Below, in pieces: positions 47,136 through 58,946 of a DNA stretch of 64,000 nucleotides. The DNA is from Siphonodentalium dalli (lineage: Eukaryota > Mollusca > Scaphopoda > Gadilida > Siphonodentaliidae). The stretch lies in contig CP136065.1 of assembly GCA_032622095.1 (NCBI GenBank), positions 39,993,503 through 40,057,502 of the forward strand, given 5' to 3'. The notes beneath the pieces are model-generated. The model did no database searches. It had not been told where the DNA came from and was given only the letters and a program-made list of their open reading frames with translations. Numbering within the stretch: the stretch's first letter is position 1; each line of letters begins with the position of its first letter. The translations under genes and the position numbers were made by a program.

Positions 47136-48250
47136 TTCGACACAATAGGCTGAATAGCCTAACCTTCAGCCGAGTTCCGGGTCAAATACGACGAATGACG
47201 TAACACAAAACAAAACGCATTTGTTGACACAAACACCGTTTGAAGAGTTTATTATTACATAAAATGATCGTTATTGATTAATTATTGATTAATTATTGAT
47301 ATTTATTGTTGCATATTGGCTGCTATCAATATTTACACAAATAGTATTAATTATTTCTTATAATTGCTCCTTTGGTCAACTTTGACTATCGGAAAATGAA
47401 AATGAAAATATGCCGCTGAAAAAAATGTAATCGATATTAAAGTCTCATCCTTTCGGCAACATGGAATTGGTTTTAATTACTTAAATGATTAATATAGTAA
47501 TTTGCCTTTTATCTGTGATGAAATGAGAAATGGTAATTGTCTTTTTTTGCTAACATTAAATTAAATAAAATAAATTAAGTAAAATACAGTGAAATTATTT
47601 TTTAAATTATTACATTTTTGCGCACGTTGGCATCTCTCTGAGTGCATTCTAGTTTGCTTGTGGCCATGGCGCATTGTGGGCCAAAAAAGGAAGACGCGAA
47701 GCAAGAAATGGATAACTGGACAGTGAACATCCTACCAATAATTTTACGACTACCTTTTTGATTAATAATTCATTAAATAAAGGTAGTCAATCAGGCAGAC
47801 CTGTCTTTGTTGTGTTACGACCCTGCGGGATAAATATTTATTGGGCAATGTTGTCTGCAAGGGAAAGTAACTTTGGTCCAATATATCTGGATTACCAGAT
47901 TATAAACCGCACCATCGTTGTCACAGTTGCTTTGGTAGTGGACAATGTGAATGTGGATGTATATGTCATCAAAACTACAATTTAAAAAAAATATGTTTAT
48001 TGAACGTTATTCTTCGAATTCAGATACATATATCCACATGTTACCCGAACCCTGCAACCGAGCTGTGGTCACCTGAAGTATATATATAAATACATATGGA
48101 ATTGATGGACAATTGTTTACAACTCAGCCTCGATCGCTCTCATCTCATTCAAAACAAATACTTTCAAAGTACAGTATTAGCAAGAGATATGGGATACATA
48201 GTGCGTGAGTTGTTCGGGGTCGGTATTTCATCTCCTATCTTACTCGTTAT
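47136..48250. other. No recognisable feature
   Basis: AT-rich with ATTAATTATTGATT runs at 47,275-47,310. A 31-residue frame starting MAHCGPKKEDAKQEMDNW at 47,665 is too short to support. Confidence 0.45.
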
Positions 48251-48733
48251 TTAAAGGCACGGGAGGCCTTAGTTGTCGGAAATATTCATATTTGTTCCAA
48301 TCACCGTAAACAGAAAAACACTAAAACGCATACAGTTTCCTTCGCGTAAACAGCATTGCTATCATAAAGACCTACTATATTTTACCTAAGCAAGGGCCTG
48401 ATTGTGTTACATAAGACAGCACAGTGTTACTTGCTAATCACACACAAATGATATAAACGCTCGTTATTAGTTCCATATCAGGAATTCAACAAAGAACGCT
48501 CTTTATGTTTACCATCATAATATAAACAAAACACCAGGAAAGTTACTTTTTATGCTTTTGTTTACATAACAATGGTCAAGCATATGGCAATAACATACTG
48601 TTTATGCGATATTTCTTATTTGTATACGGACAAAGTATGTCTACATTTTAATATTCTTTCTGTTTGTGGCGGTTTTTTGACCGGTGGAAATATTTTCACA
48701 GCAAACCCACCACCAAGGCCTCCCGTCGCCGAA
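48251..48733. mobile_element. MITE family B, copy 2
   Basis: TTAAAGGCACGGGAGGCCTT at the left. It matches 3324-3826 throughout (ATATTCATATTTGTTCCAAT, AACGCTCTTTATGTT, GTGGCGGTTTTT). The right end is damaged: ...AAGGCCTCCCGTCGCC without the closing CCTTTAA. Confidence 0.82.
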
Positions 48734-48864
48734 CTACATGTATATGATTCTGAAATTGATAGTCAATACAGAGACAGAAACATCTGTTTTTGTTTTATTG
48801 TTTTTTGTTCTTGATTTCATTAGCGTAGTTCAAAATGCTTATTTTTAGCTACGTACGATTGGAT

Positions 48865-49245
48865 TGATGTGAAACACTCCGGTATGGTGATCAAATAGAA
48901 ATGAAGAATAATCTTGTTCAAAGTAGCAATTTTTACAAATAGTACATCCAAATTGACAACACACACCGTCATTCTTATATATTAATTAAATCCAGTGACT
49001 CTCGATGGCGAAATGGTTTTCGTAGTTTATCGCCGATAGATGCGTCCCGAATTGATTAGTAAATATTTACAATTGAGCGTAGTTCTGACGATGTTTTCTA
49101 TGGACTGGGACGGTCGATTTGTTTCAAATTTCGGCGATGTTAGTAGAATGTTATATTCATCCAGTTGTCATATATAGCGCCTGAATGCTAACTTATCAGT
49201 TTCACGCACCGAACAAGTACATGGTATGATGATATGTCTTTAGTA
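48865..49245. repeat. Family K core, copy 2
   Basis: Begins TGATGTGAAACACTCCGGTA. Shares TTATCGCCGATAGATGCGTC and ATTTCGGCGATGTTAGTAGA with 44,241-44,605. Confidence 0.75.
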
Positions 49246-50971
49246 CCTTGTATATAATCCGCATAGAAGATGCTTCGTGTCGAGTGGATGAAAGCCGTTT
49301 ATGCTTAAATTTTGGTAGAGATCAATCATCTGGCCGATAAAACAAAATTGGCATTCGTGGAAATAATGGTTGCATCTTCAACACCCGAACTACTGGTACA
49401 TTGTACAGCTAGGAGTTTCAGATACATGTGCTTGGTTTTGGACCTGGATCATGTCTGAACGTAGGTCCCCCGATAGCTACATGTATATGCAGCTCTTTTG
49501 TAAAAGAAATGTGTCCAATTGTCCCTCGTTATTGTTTTCGTCCTTGTATTTTCTTTCGATTTTCGTTATACATGGCCATGTGTGTACACAGATGAACATT
49601 CATTCGTGAATATAGGAAATCTCTGTTTCATCTAGCGGTTAATCATCGGGAACGCAAACATGACCGCTTGACTGGACCGGAAGCAATCCGTCCCTATCAC
49701 ACCACGTGTCATTGTGTAGTGTTTAGTTAGCATCGCATACATGGTCCACGTCCTCAGAAAATATATAGGAGGTCACGTCTAAATCAATCTCCGGACATTA
49801 GGCATGTGGTTGTGCATAATGAACATGTCGATGCGTGCATGGTATAATACAATAGTTGTTTACAATTTATAATGATGTGCATGGTGATGTTTTTTTTCAA
49901 CTTGTCCTCTTCATCACGTCTTTCTTGATACTGTGCACTGTAATGAGGTGTTCGTGAGCCCATGTGATTACACTCTGATATCGACATACATGTTACTAGT
50001 TGAAACATACGTGTATTAGGGAAAACACAGTTTATTTGTCGGAAAAGTTTACTTTTCAGATGTTTGGTGGGAAGTTCAAACGGTTCAGAATCTTAAACCT
50101 AAACTTAAGATAAATACATTATAATTTGTAGACAAAACATAAGAACATGATTATTTGAGAATATTTTGAACGATAAGTTTGTTTTGTTTTCGTCAGACGA
50201 CTTAAACGTTTTTGTTTTGCATTCGCCGAAATCCACAACAAAAATAAACATGGCTTGGGGTTCGATGATAATGCCTGTTCATAATGTGAAAACACTGTTG
50301 GCCCAAAGCGAAATGCGGGCAGGTTTTAATAATATGTGTGTTTATCATAGTGTCAATTAAGGTCACTGAACGCTGATTCAATGTTCAATTTATAGAAGAT
50401 GCGTCGATGTATATCACGTAACAGCGATCTATGTACAACAAAGTATTTCAATTACACTTCAAGGTATTGCCATCGCTTTGAGATGAAAGCGCGAGTTTTG
50501 CTCGGAGAAAACAGCGAATTTATTATTGAATTATTTACAACTGTATGGATTCTAACAAAAGCTGAAAGCGTGGGGGTTTATTTCCGACATAATTCGCTTG
50601 GTTTCTAGGACGGAATATATATAATGTATGCGATGATTCCATCTCAATCGCTCATCAAATTCGTCATCACAACGTAACCATGGACATCAGTCTCGAACAC
50701 GACACAACGTAACCATGGACATCAGTCTCGAACACTATTATGGCTATAGCGATTGAATCGGCGCATAACGATATTAATTTTCTATACTGAGTATAATAAA
50801 AGCTGCACCCATGTGTAAACAGCCTGGTTTTCACTGCTGGGGTCTGACTCTTTACCAATATTCTGGTATACGGGTGAGACGTGGTTATGTACATGTATGG
50901 GGCCTTCGTTCTGGGGTTACCAACTTCACAGTTCCACGTTCTCCCCGGTCTAACTTAGACCAAGCTCTTAA
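49246..50971. other. No convincing gene; a 35-bp tandem pair
   Basis: 50,668-50,735 holds two copies of CACAACGTAACCATGGACAT...CTCGAACAC, 35 bp apart. Several short ORFs (49,370, 50,166, 50,399) show no motif. Confidence 0.45.
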
Positions 50972-51350
50972 CGTGTTGTGAAACACTCCGGTAGGGTGAT
51001 CAAATATAAATGGAGAATAATCTAGTTCAAAATAGGATTTTTTTACAAATATTATATCCAATTTGACAGCACACACCGTCATTCTTATACATTAATTAAA
51101 TGCAGTGACTCTCGATTGCGAAATCGTTTTCGTTAGTTTATCGCCGATAGATGCGTCCCGAATCGAGTAGTAAATATTTACATTTGAGCGTATAGTTCAG
51201 ACGATGATTTCTATGGAGTGGTACGGTCGATTTGCTTCAGATTTTCGGCGATATTAGTAGAATGGTACATTCCTCTAGTTGGCATAGCACCTGGATATAT
51301 ACTAACTGATCAGTTACAGACACCCGAACAAGTACATAATATGTCTTTAA
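50972..51350. repeat. Family K core, copy 3
   Basis: Begins TGTTGTGAAACACTCCGGTA. Same internal words as copy 2, including TTATCGCCGATAGATGCGTC. Confidence 0.75.
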
Positions 51351-51396
51351 ACAATTACATTTGCACTCCTGATTTCATAATGTTCCAGCTAATTCC

Positions 51397-51830
51397 CTTG
51401 TATGGTGTATATGAAGGTTCAATTTGGTGACGTCTAAGAATCAACACTATGAATACAGGACGTAAGAAATAAGAATCACATGGTCTAAAAATCACAATAT
51501 ACATCATTAAAATGTCATAGCAATGCCTATCTATAATTCCACCCGGATAAAGTGCCTTTACAACGAGTTTCCTAAAAAGTGTGCTGATGTTCTAGAAAGT
51601 GGTGCCAGGTAGTTATATTGTATATAGAGCATATTTAAGTACAAGCTCTTAAACATTCCCCTGTATGGTGTACAGGACAATTCAAAGTGGGTGAATGTTA
51701 AGAGTCTATACTTTGAATGAATTAACGTAAGATAATAAGAACCACATGAATGGTCTAAAATCACAATACACATTAAAATATCACAACAATGCCAACCTGT
51801 CTTTTTTCCCGATAAATGACAATTACACAC
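51397..51830. repeat. Local tandem duplication, offset about 255 bp
   Basis: CCCTTGTATGGTGTAT (51,397) recurs as CCCCTGTATGGTGTAC (51,658). Both are followed by AATTYAAWGTGG-like, AYGTAAGAWAATAAGAA, TGGTCTAAAAATCACAATA and CAACAATGCC-like words. Confidence 0.65.
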
Positions 51831-52423
51831 GCCCATACATTGACATACCTCACGACAATAGTTTTTTTAATGCGATTTTTACGCGTGCACAGATCGCGGT
51901 CGTACACGTGTATTAGTGTGTATTAGTGTGATCCTAATACATTTGTACATAACGACGATCGTTCTTTGATTTCATTTGAACATGCAAATGATGCAATTGT
52001 CGAAATGTTCCCGGTTAATTATAATGCGCCTTGTTCAAGATGGCGCAGATTAAACCGCGCCTATTGTGTGGGATTTGCTATCGCCTTTGATTCGCCAGAA
52101 GGCTCGATGAACGATAAACAAACACCAAAAGAGATACACGTACATGTGCAATGCTGGTGTAAATACTGGGGCGCATTTTTCACGTACCATATATAACCAT
52201 ATGTTGGGGACGCACTGATGGAAAGGGGTGTGAGCGGAGCATTTGTACAGGCGGCAGTCAAGAGGGGGGTTTGACCCCTTATTAACTTGACCCGTCACTC
52301 CACTGCCCTGCATTTATAACTTAACCTAAAAACAAATTTTTGCAGATCCCACATCAGACGGTTTTGTATTGGGTGCAGTAGGAGGTATTTTCTATATAGT
52401 TTAAAGATGTATTCGGCCCTGTG
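51831..52423. other. No recognisable feature
   Basis: AT-rich; nothing beyond short ORFs. Confidence 0.4.
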
Positions 52424-52551
52424 CCAATGCATTATCTTATAAATGCGAGTGGACCATAGGTCGCCTCGCATATATAAGAGAATGCATTGGCCTAACAATT
52501 TTTTACAATTTTAATAATTTGTTTTTGTATTCTTTAACAATTTTATAATTT
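52424..52551. mobile_element. Fragment of MITE family A/C with hairpin module
   Basis: The 67-bp hairpin (52,424-52,490), preceded by GGCCCTGTG and followed by the CAATTTTTTACAATTTTAAT spacer. Both TTAA ends are gone. The hairpin has a few substitutions (TTATCTTATAAATG), the most diverged copy in the window. Confidence 0.82.
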
Positions 52552-52664
52552 CACCCATACAGAGCCCCAGACAAACATGAGCAGACGACACTCTTCTATA
52601 TGCTTATTAAAACAATGATGATTAGCTGCTATAACAGTGTACTTTATTAATCAAGTGACAACAC

Positions 52665-53156
52665 TAATGACAGCTTTGGTTTAATAATCGAACCCCCAGA
52701 TCACATGTATAAAATATATGCCATATTATATACCATTTGAAAGTGGAAGCTCCAAAACATTGTATTATCAATTTATCCGGTGTAATCGACTGTGAACATG
52801 TTGTTTTTGTTGAGTTAGCGACGAGTTTTTGTGCTTAAGTTTCATCTGGTTTTGTTGTTCAAAGTGTACTATTTTCAATGTAGGGGGAATAACTCTATAT
52901 TTTAAAGATATAGTTATTCCCCTTCCATTGAAAAGACAATTTTAGTTTGAATTCTGTTGCATTCTGGGAGCCAAAACTGGGGTAATCTTTTAATGAACTC
53001 AACTGTTTTATATTTCTCTATGGGCATCTTCTGAGACCCAGACGTTTCCAATAGTGATGAATTATAGTATTTTAATTATATTTTATAGTTATTAAAACCG
53101 TATATAAAGGAAATATAAACAAAAATCGGTGACTCGAAAATTAAGTGGACCTTTAA
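52665..53156. mobile_element. TTAA-flanked MITE, family E copy 2 (inverted)
   Basis: The right end, CGAAAATTAAGTGGACCTTTAA, matches the left end of 27,443-27,936 in reverse. ACCCCCAGAT at the left, AACATGTTGTTTTTGTTGAG, and the central palindrome 52,876-52,930 also match. The left TTAAAGGCCC terminus has decayed, so the start is approximate. Confidence 0.78.
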
Positions 53157-53170
53157 AATACGGTTTATAC

Positions 53171-53216
53171 TAGAATAGAATAGAATAGAATAGAATAGAA
53201 TAGAATAGAATAGAAT
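53171..53216. repeat. (TAGAA)n microsatellite, about 9 copies
   Basis: Perfect pentanucleotide run just outside the family E copy. Confidence 0.97.
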
Positions 53217-53337
53217 ATTGCTGAGAAGTTCCACCTGCAAAACGACGCGATGCTACATGTATAATGTATGTTCTTTGATATTTATAATTATCTATCCGTT
53301 TATTTAATATACAGTTTCGTGCGGTGTGACTAAACAC

Positions 53338-53428
53338 CGCCCGGACCAGCCCGGACCAGCCCGGACCAGCCCGGACCAGCCCGGACAAGCCCGGACGAGC
53401 CCGGACCAGCCCGGACCAGCCCGGACCC
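53338..53428. repeat. CCCGGACCAG 10-bp expansion at the array's left edge
   Basis: Nine tandem decamers CCCGGACCAG, two with substitutions (CCCGGACAAG, CCCGGACGAG). They amplify the AGCCCGGACC motif that occurs singly or twice in ordinary satellite units. Confidence 0.95.
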
Positions 53429-56400
53429 CCCATATGGACTATATGAGTGATTGTAAGGGCAATATAAGTGCAGGGGTGTCATGGAAACCCACTCAGGGTC
53501 GCTATTAACCCTCAAAATGCCGGCATCGGCGAAAATGTTCGCCGCGAAATGAAGCTAACAGCCCGGACCGCCCCTGCTGCGTCCAGGTGGGATTTTAGTA
53601 TCCATACCTGTGCGGGGGTGTTAATGAAACCCAAATACGCACGGAGAGTGGTCAAGGTCAAACGGAAGTGCCGCTTATTAACCCCTAAACTTCCCAGATT
53701 CACCCAGAATTAAAAAATTGCGCCCCCAATAAACAAATTCACAGCCCGGACCCCCTTAATGTCCTCGTACTTCTAATAACTCCTTACATATGTGTTGTGG
53801 AACTACCCTCAACTAGACTCAAGAAGATTCAAGGGCGAGTCGCCCACGAATGCCTGGCAATTAACCCCCAAAATGCCGCCATCGCCGATTATGTTTACCC
53901 ATAACGACGCTGACAGCCCGGACCATCCAAGTCCAACCCGGACCCCCAATATGGACTATATGAGTGATTTTAATGGCAATATAAGTGCAGGGGTGTCATG
54001 GAAACCCACTCAGGGTCGCTATTAACCCTCAAAATGCCGGCATCGGCGAAAATGTTCGCCGTGAAATGAAGCTAACAGCCCGGACCGCCCCTGCTGCGTC
54101 CAGGTATGATTTTAGTATCGATTCATGTACGAGGGTGTTAATGAAACCCAAATACGCACGGAGAGTGATCAAGGTCAAACGGAAGTGCCGCTTATTAACC
54201 CCTAAACTTCTCAGATTCAGCCAGAATTAAAAAATTGCGCCCCCAATAAACAAATTCACAGCCCGGACCCCCTTAATGTCCTCGTACTTCTAATAACTCC
54301 TTTCATATGTGTTGTGGAACTACCCTCGACTACATTCACGAAGATACAAGGGCGAGTCGCCCACGAATGCCTGGCAATTAACCCCCAAAATGCCGCCATC
54401 GCCGATTATGTTTACCGATAACGACGCTGACAGCCCGGCCCATCCCAGTCCAGCCCGGACCCCCCATATGGACTATATGAGTGATTGTAAGGGCAATATA
54501 AGTGCAGGGGTGTCATGGAAACCCACTCAGGGTCGCTATTAACCCTCAAAATGCCGGCATCGGCGAAAATGTTCGCCGCGAAATGAAGCTAACAGCCCGG
54601 ACCGCCCCTGCTGCGTCCAGGTGGGATTTTAGTATCCATACCTGTGCGGGGGTGTTAATGAAACCCAAATACGCACGGAGAGTGGTCAAGGTCAAACGGA
54701 AGTGCCGCTTATTAACCCCTAAACTTCCCAGATTCAGCCAGAATTAAAAAATTGCGCCCCCAATAAACAAATTCACAGCCCGGACCCCCTTAATGTCCTC
54801 GTACTTCTAATACCTCCTTACATATGTGTTGTGGAACTACCCTCAACTAGACTCAAGAAGATTCAAGGGCGAGTCGCCCACGAATGCTTTGCAATTAACC
54901 CCCAAAATGCCGCCATCGCCGATTATGTTTACCCATAACGACGCTGACAGCCCGGACCATCCAAGTCCAGCCCGGACCCCCCATATGGACTATATGAGTG
55001 ATTTTAATGGCAATATAAGTGCAGGGGTGTCATGGAAACCCACTCAGGGTTGCTATTAACCCTCAAAATGCCGGCATCGGCGAAAATGTTCGCCGTGAAA
55101 TGAAGCTAACAGCCCGGACCGCCCCTGCTGCGTCCAGGTGTGATTTTAGTATCGATTCATGTACGAGGGTGTTAATGAAACCCAAATACGCACGGAGAGT
55201 GATCAAGGTCAAACGGAAGTGCCGCTTATTAACCCCTAAACTTCCCAGATTCAGCCAGAATTAAAAAATTGTGCCCCCAATAAACAAATTCACAACCCGG
55301 ACCCCCTTAATGTCCTCGTACTTCTAATAACTCCTTACATATGTGTTGTGGAACTACCCTCGACTACACTCACGAAGATACAAGGGCGAGTCGCCCACGA
55401 ATGCCTGGCAATTAACCCCCAAAATGCCGCCATCGCCGATTATGTTTACCCATAACGACGCTGACAGCCCGGACCATCCAAGTCCAGCCCGGACCCCTCA
55501 TATGGACTATATGAGTGATTGTAAGGCCAATATAAGTGCAGGGGTGTCATGGAAACCCACTCAGGGTCGCTATTAACCCACAAAATGCCGGCATCGGCGA
55601 AAATGTTCGCCGTGAAATGAAGCTAACAGCCGGACCGCCCCTGCTGCGTCCAGTTATGATTTTAGTATCCATACATGTGCGAGGGTGTTAATGAAACCCA
55701 AATACGCACGGAGAGTGATCAAGGTCAAACGGAAGTGCCGCTTATTAACCCCTAAACTTCTCAGATTCAGCCAGAATTAAAAAATTGCGCCCCCAATAAA
55801 CAAATTCCCAGCCCGGACCCCCTTAATGTCCTCGTACTTCTAATAACTCCTTACATATGTGTTGTGGAACTACCCTCGACTACATTCACGAAGATACAAG
55901 GGCGAGTCGCCCACGAATGCCTGGCAATTAACCCCCAAAATGCCGCCATCGCCGATTATGTTTACCCATAACGACGCTGACAGCCCGGACCATCCAAGTC
56001 CAGCCCGGACCCCCCATATGGACTATATGAGTGATTTTAATGGCAATATAAGTGCAGGTTTGTCATGGAAACCCACTCAGGGTTGCTATTAACCCTCAAA
56101 ATGCCGGCATCGGCGAAAATGTTCGCCGTGAAATGAAGCTAACAGCCCGGACCGCCCCTGCTGCGTCCAGGTATGATTTTAGTATCGATTCATGTACGAG
56201 GGTGTTAATGAAACCCAAATACGCACGGAGAGTGATCAAGGTCAAACGGAAGTGCCGCTTATTAACCCCTAAACTTCCCAGATTCAGCCATAATTAAAAA
56301 ATTGCGCCCCCAATAAACAAATTCACAGTCCGGACCCCCTTAATGTCCTCGTACTTCTAATAACTCCTTAAATTTGTGTTGTGGAACTACCCTCGACTAC

Positions 56401-57649
56401 ATTCACGAAGATACAAGGGCGAGTCGCCCACGAATGCCTGGCAATTAACCCCCAAAATGCCGCCATCGCCGATTATGTTTACCGATAACGACGCTGACAG
56501 CCCGGCCCATCCCAGTCCAGCCCGGACCCCCCATATGGACTATATGAGTGATTTTAAGGGCAATATAAGTGCAGGGGTGTCATGGAAACCCACTCAGGGT
56601 TGCTATTAACCCTCAAAATGCCGGCATCGGCGAAAATGTTCGCCGTGAAATGAAGCTAACAGCCCGGACCACCCCTGCTGCGTCCAGTTATGATTTTAGT
56701 ATCCATGCATGTGCGAGGGTGTTAATGAAACCCAAATACGCACGGAGAGTGATCAAGGTCAAACGGAAGTGCCGCTTATTAACCCCTAAACTTCTCAGAT
56801 TCAGCCAGAATTAAAAAATTGCGCCCCCAATAAACAAATTCACAGCCCGGACCCCCTTAATGTCCTCGTACTTCTAATAACTCCTTACATATGTGTTGTG
56901 GAACTACCCTCGACTACATTCACGAAGATACAAGGGCGAGTCGCCCACGAATGCCTGGCAATTAACCCCCAAAATGCCGCCATCGCCGATTATATTTACC
57001 GATAACGACGCTGACAGCCCGGCCCATCCCAGTCCAGCCCGGACCCCCCATATGGACTATATGAGTGATTGTAAGGGCAATATAAGTGCAGGGGTGTCAT
57101 GGAAACCCACTCAGGGTCGCTATTAACCCTCAAAATGCCGGCATCGGCGAACATGTTCGCCGCGAAATGAAGCTAACAGCCCGGACCGCCCCTGCTGCGT
57201 CCAGGTGGGATTTTAGTATCCATACCTGTGCGGGGGTGTTAATGAAACCCAAATACGCACGGAGAGTGGTCAAGGTCAAACGGAAGTGCCGCTTATTAAC
57301 CCCTAAACTTCCCAGATTCACCCAGAATTAAAAAATTGCGCCCCCAATAAACAAATTCACAGCCCGGACCCCCTTAATGTCCTCGTACTTCTAATAACTC
57401 CTTACATATGTGTTGTGGGACTACCCTCGACTAGACTCAAGACGATTCAAGGGCGAGTCGCCCACGAATGCCTGGCAATTAACCCCCAAAATGCCGCCAT
57501 CGCCGATTATGTTTACCGATAACGACGCTGACAGCCCGGCCCATCCCAGTCCAGCCCGGACCCCCCATATGGACTATATGAGCGATTGTAAGGCCAATAT
57601 AAGTGCAGGGGTGTCATGGAAACCCACTCAGGGTCGCTATTAACCCTCA

Positions 57650-58560
57650 AAATGCCGGCTGAAATGAAGCTAACAGCCCGGACCGCCCCTGCTGCGTCCA
57701 GGTATGATTTTAGTATCGATTCATGTACGAGGGTGTTAATGAAACCCAAATACGCACGGAGAGTGTTCAAGGTCAAACAGTAGTTGCGATATTAACCCCT
57801 AAACTTCCCAGATTCAGCTAGAATTTAAAAATTGCGCCCCCAATAAACAAATTCACAGCCCGGACCCCCTTAATGTCCTCGTATTTCTAATAACTCCTTA
57901 CATATGTGTTGTGGAACTACCCTCGACTACACTCACGAAGAACCACGGGCGAGTCGCCCACGACAGTCTGGCAATTAACCCCCAAAATACCGCCATCGCC
58001 GAATATGTTGACCGATAACGACGCTGACAACCCGGACCGCCCCTGTGGCGTCTAGGTGTGATTTTTGAGTCCTTATATGTACACGGGTGTCATGGAAACT
58101 CACAAACACACAAACTATGGTCAAGGCAAAACAGAAGTGCCGATATTAACCCCTAAACTTGCCAGATTCATTCAGAATTACCAAATCGTGCCCCAAATAA
58201 ACAAACTCACAGCCCGGACCGCTTAATCCCATTGTACTTCTAATAACTCCTTACATATGTGTTGCAGAAGTACATTTGACTGCACTCACGATGAAATAAG
58301 GGCGAGTCGCCTACGAAAGCCTGGCAATTAACCCCTAAAATCCCGCCATCGCCGAATATGTTTACCGATAACGAAGCTAACAGCGCGGACCGCCCCTACT
58401 GCGTCTAGGAGTGATTTTATTGTACGTATCTGTTCACGGGTGTCATGGAAACTCGCATACACACGGACGATGGTCACGGCCAAACTGAAGTGACGATATT
58501 AACCCCTAAACTTGCCAGATTTATTCAGAATTACAAAAATTGTGCCCCCAATAAAAGAAA
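57650..58560 (+). repeat. Diverged, two-subunit edge of the satellite array
   Basis: TTAACCCC starts at 57,792, 57,975, 58,146, 58,328 and 58,499 (spacings 183, 171, 182, 171) show alternation of the c subunit with one other subunit (X). X has the head of subunit a (CCGCCATCGCCGAATATG) joined to the tail of subunit b (GACCGCCCCT, then GAAGTGC/ GAAGTGAC). This differs from the trimer in the main array. Confidence 0.8.
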
Positions 58561-58633
58561 CGAGGGCGAGTCGCCGGCCAAAACATCGAAAGATTACCAA
58601 CATAGAAATGCGATGTGTTTGTTCGTTATAACA

Positions 58634-58639
58634 TTTATT
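58634..58639 (-). terminator. Polyadenylation signal AATAAA
   Basis: AATAAA on the minus strand about 95 nt after the stop codon of the Tpt1-like gene. This would place the transcript end near 58,615, just outside the satellite array. Confidence 0.6.
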
Positions 58640-58733
58640 GATATAATTAACATAATTAATATTTTAACATAGAAATATGCAATAGAGAATATAAAAGCGA
58701 AATAATTGAAGATCAGTAATAACAATAATCGCA

Positions 58734-58946
58734 TTACAAACAATTGACAGTTAGAATTTCTGGAATTATAGGTCCCTTTGTCATGTAGGTATGGACACCA
58801 TTTCGCCATACATTGGCCCCCATCGCGCCCAGCGCCCTTGACTGCATGAAAACAACCGCTGAGTACCCCTTCTTAATTGCTGCATCGTCTGATGCTGCCG
58901 AAAACCTCCTCATGTACACAAACTCTCTGTTTTGACAAACGAGTCC
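58734..58946 (-). CDS. Terminal exon of the Tpt1-like gene
   Basis: 213 nt including TAA. Acceptor CATTTTTGCTTTTCAG|GGA, phase 0. It starts GLVCQNREFVYMRRF, which completes the S-G-L turn, and continues DDAAIKKGYSAVVFMQSRAL and NVWRNGVHTY, ending EILTVNCL. In Tpt1 the G-x-R-H/G step before the V-V-L-x-V strand holds the fourth catalytic Arg; here the sequence is I-K-K-G. R-N-G-V matches the family's E/S-N-G-V turn. A polyadenylation signal follows at 58,634-58,639. Confidence 0.85.
   Translation of the reverse strand, partial: GLVCQNREFVYMRRFSAASDDAAIKKGYSAVVFMQSRALGAMGANVWRNGVHTYMTKGPIIPEILTVNCL

Larger units (their letters stand above)
53330..58560 (+). repeat. 517-bp satellite array, forward orientation
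   Basis: Eight near-identical 517-bp units (TTAACCCTCAAAATGCCGG at 53,505, 54,022, 54,539 and onward), then diverged units from about 57,650. Each unit is three ~172-bp subunits, each starting TTAACCC and carrying AGCCCGG(A)CC about 53-65 bp in. Within one unit the starts are 53,505 (b), 53,678 (c), 53,861 (a) and 54,022 (b again), giving spacings of 173, 183 and 161. Subunits a and b also match later (GATTTTAAT.. with GATTTTAGT.., GGGGTGTCATGGAAACCC with GGGGTGTTAATGAAACCC). The regular 77- and 81-residue frames are by-products. Confidence 0.96.

Noticed and set aside
53468-57776. Regular 77- and 81-codon ORFs that could look like a multigene family
   Set aside because: They repeat every 517 bp with the satellite. 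Differences show no codon-position bias, and the reverse array gives the same on the other strand.
53330-58560. Satellite subunits as degenerate TTAA transposons because each begins TTAACCC
   Set aside because: No inverted ends or target duplications per subunit; the shared TTAACCC may be chance. Noted only as a speculation.
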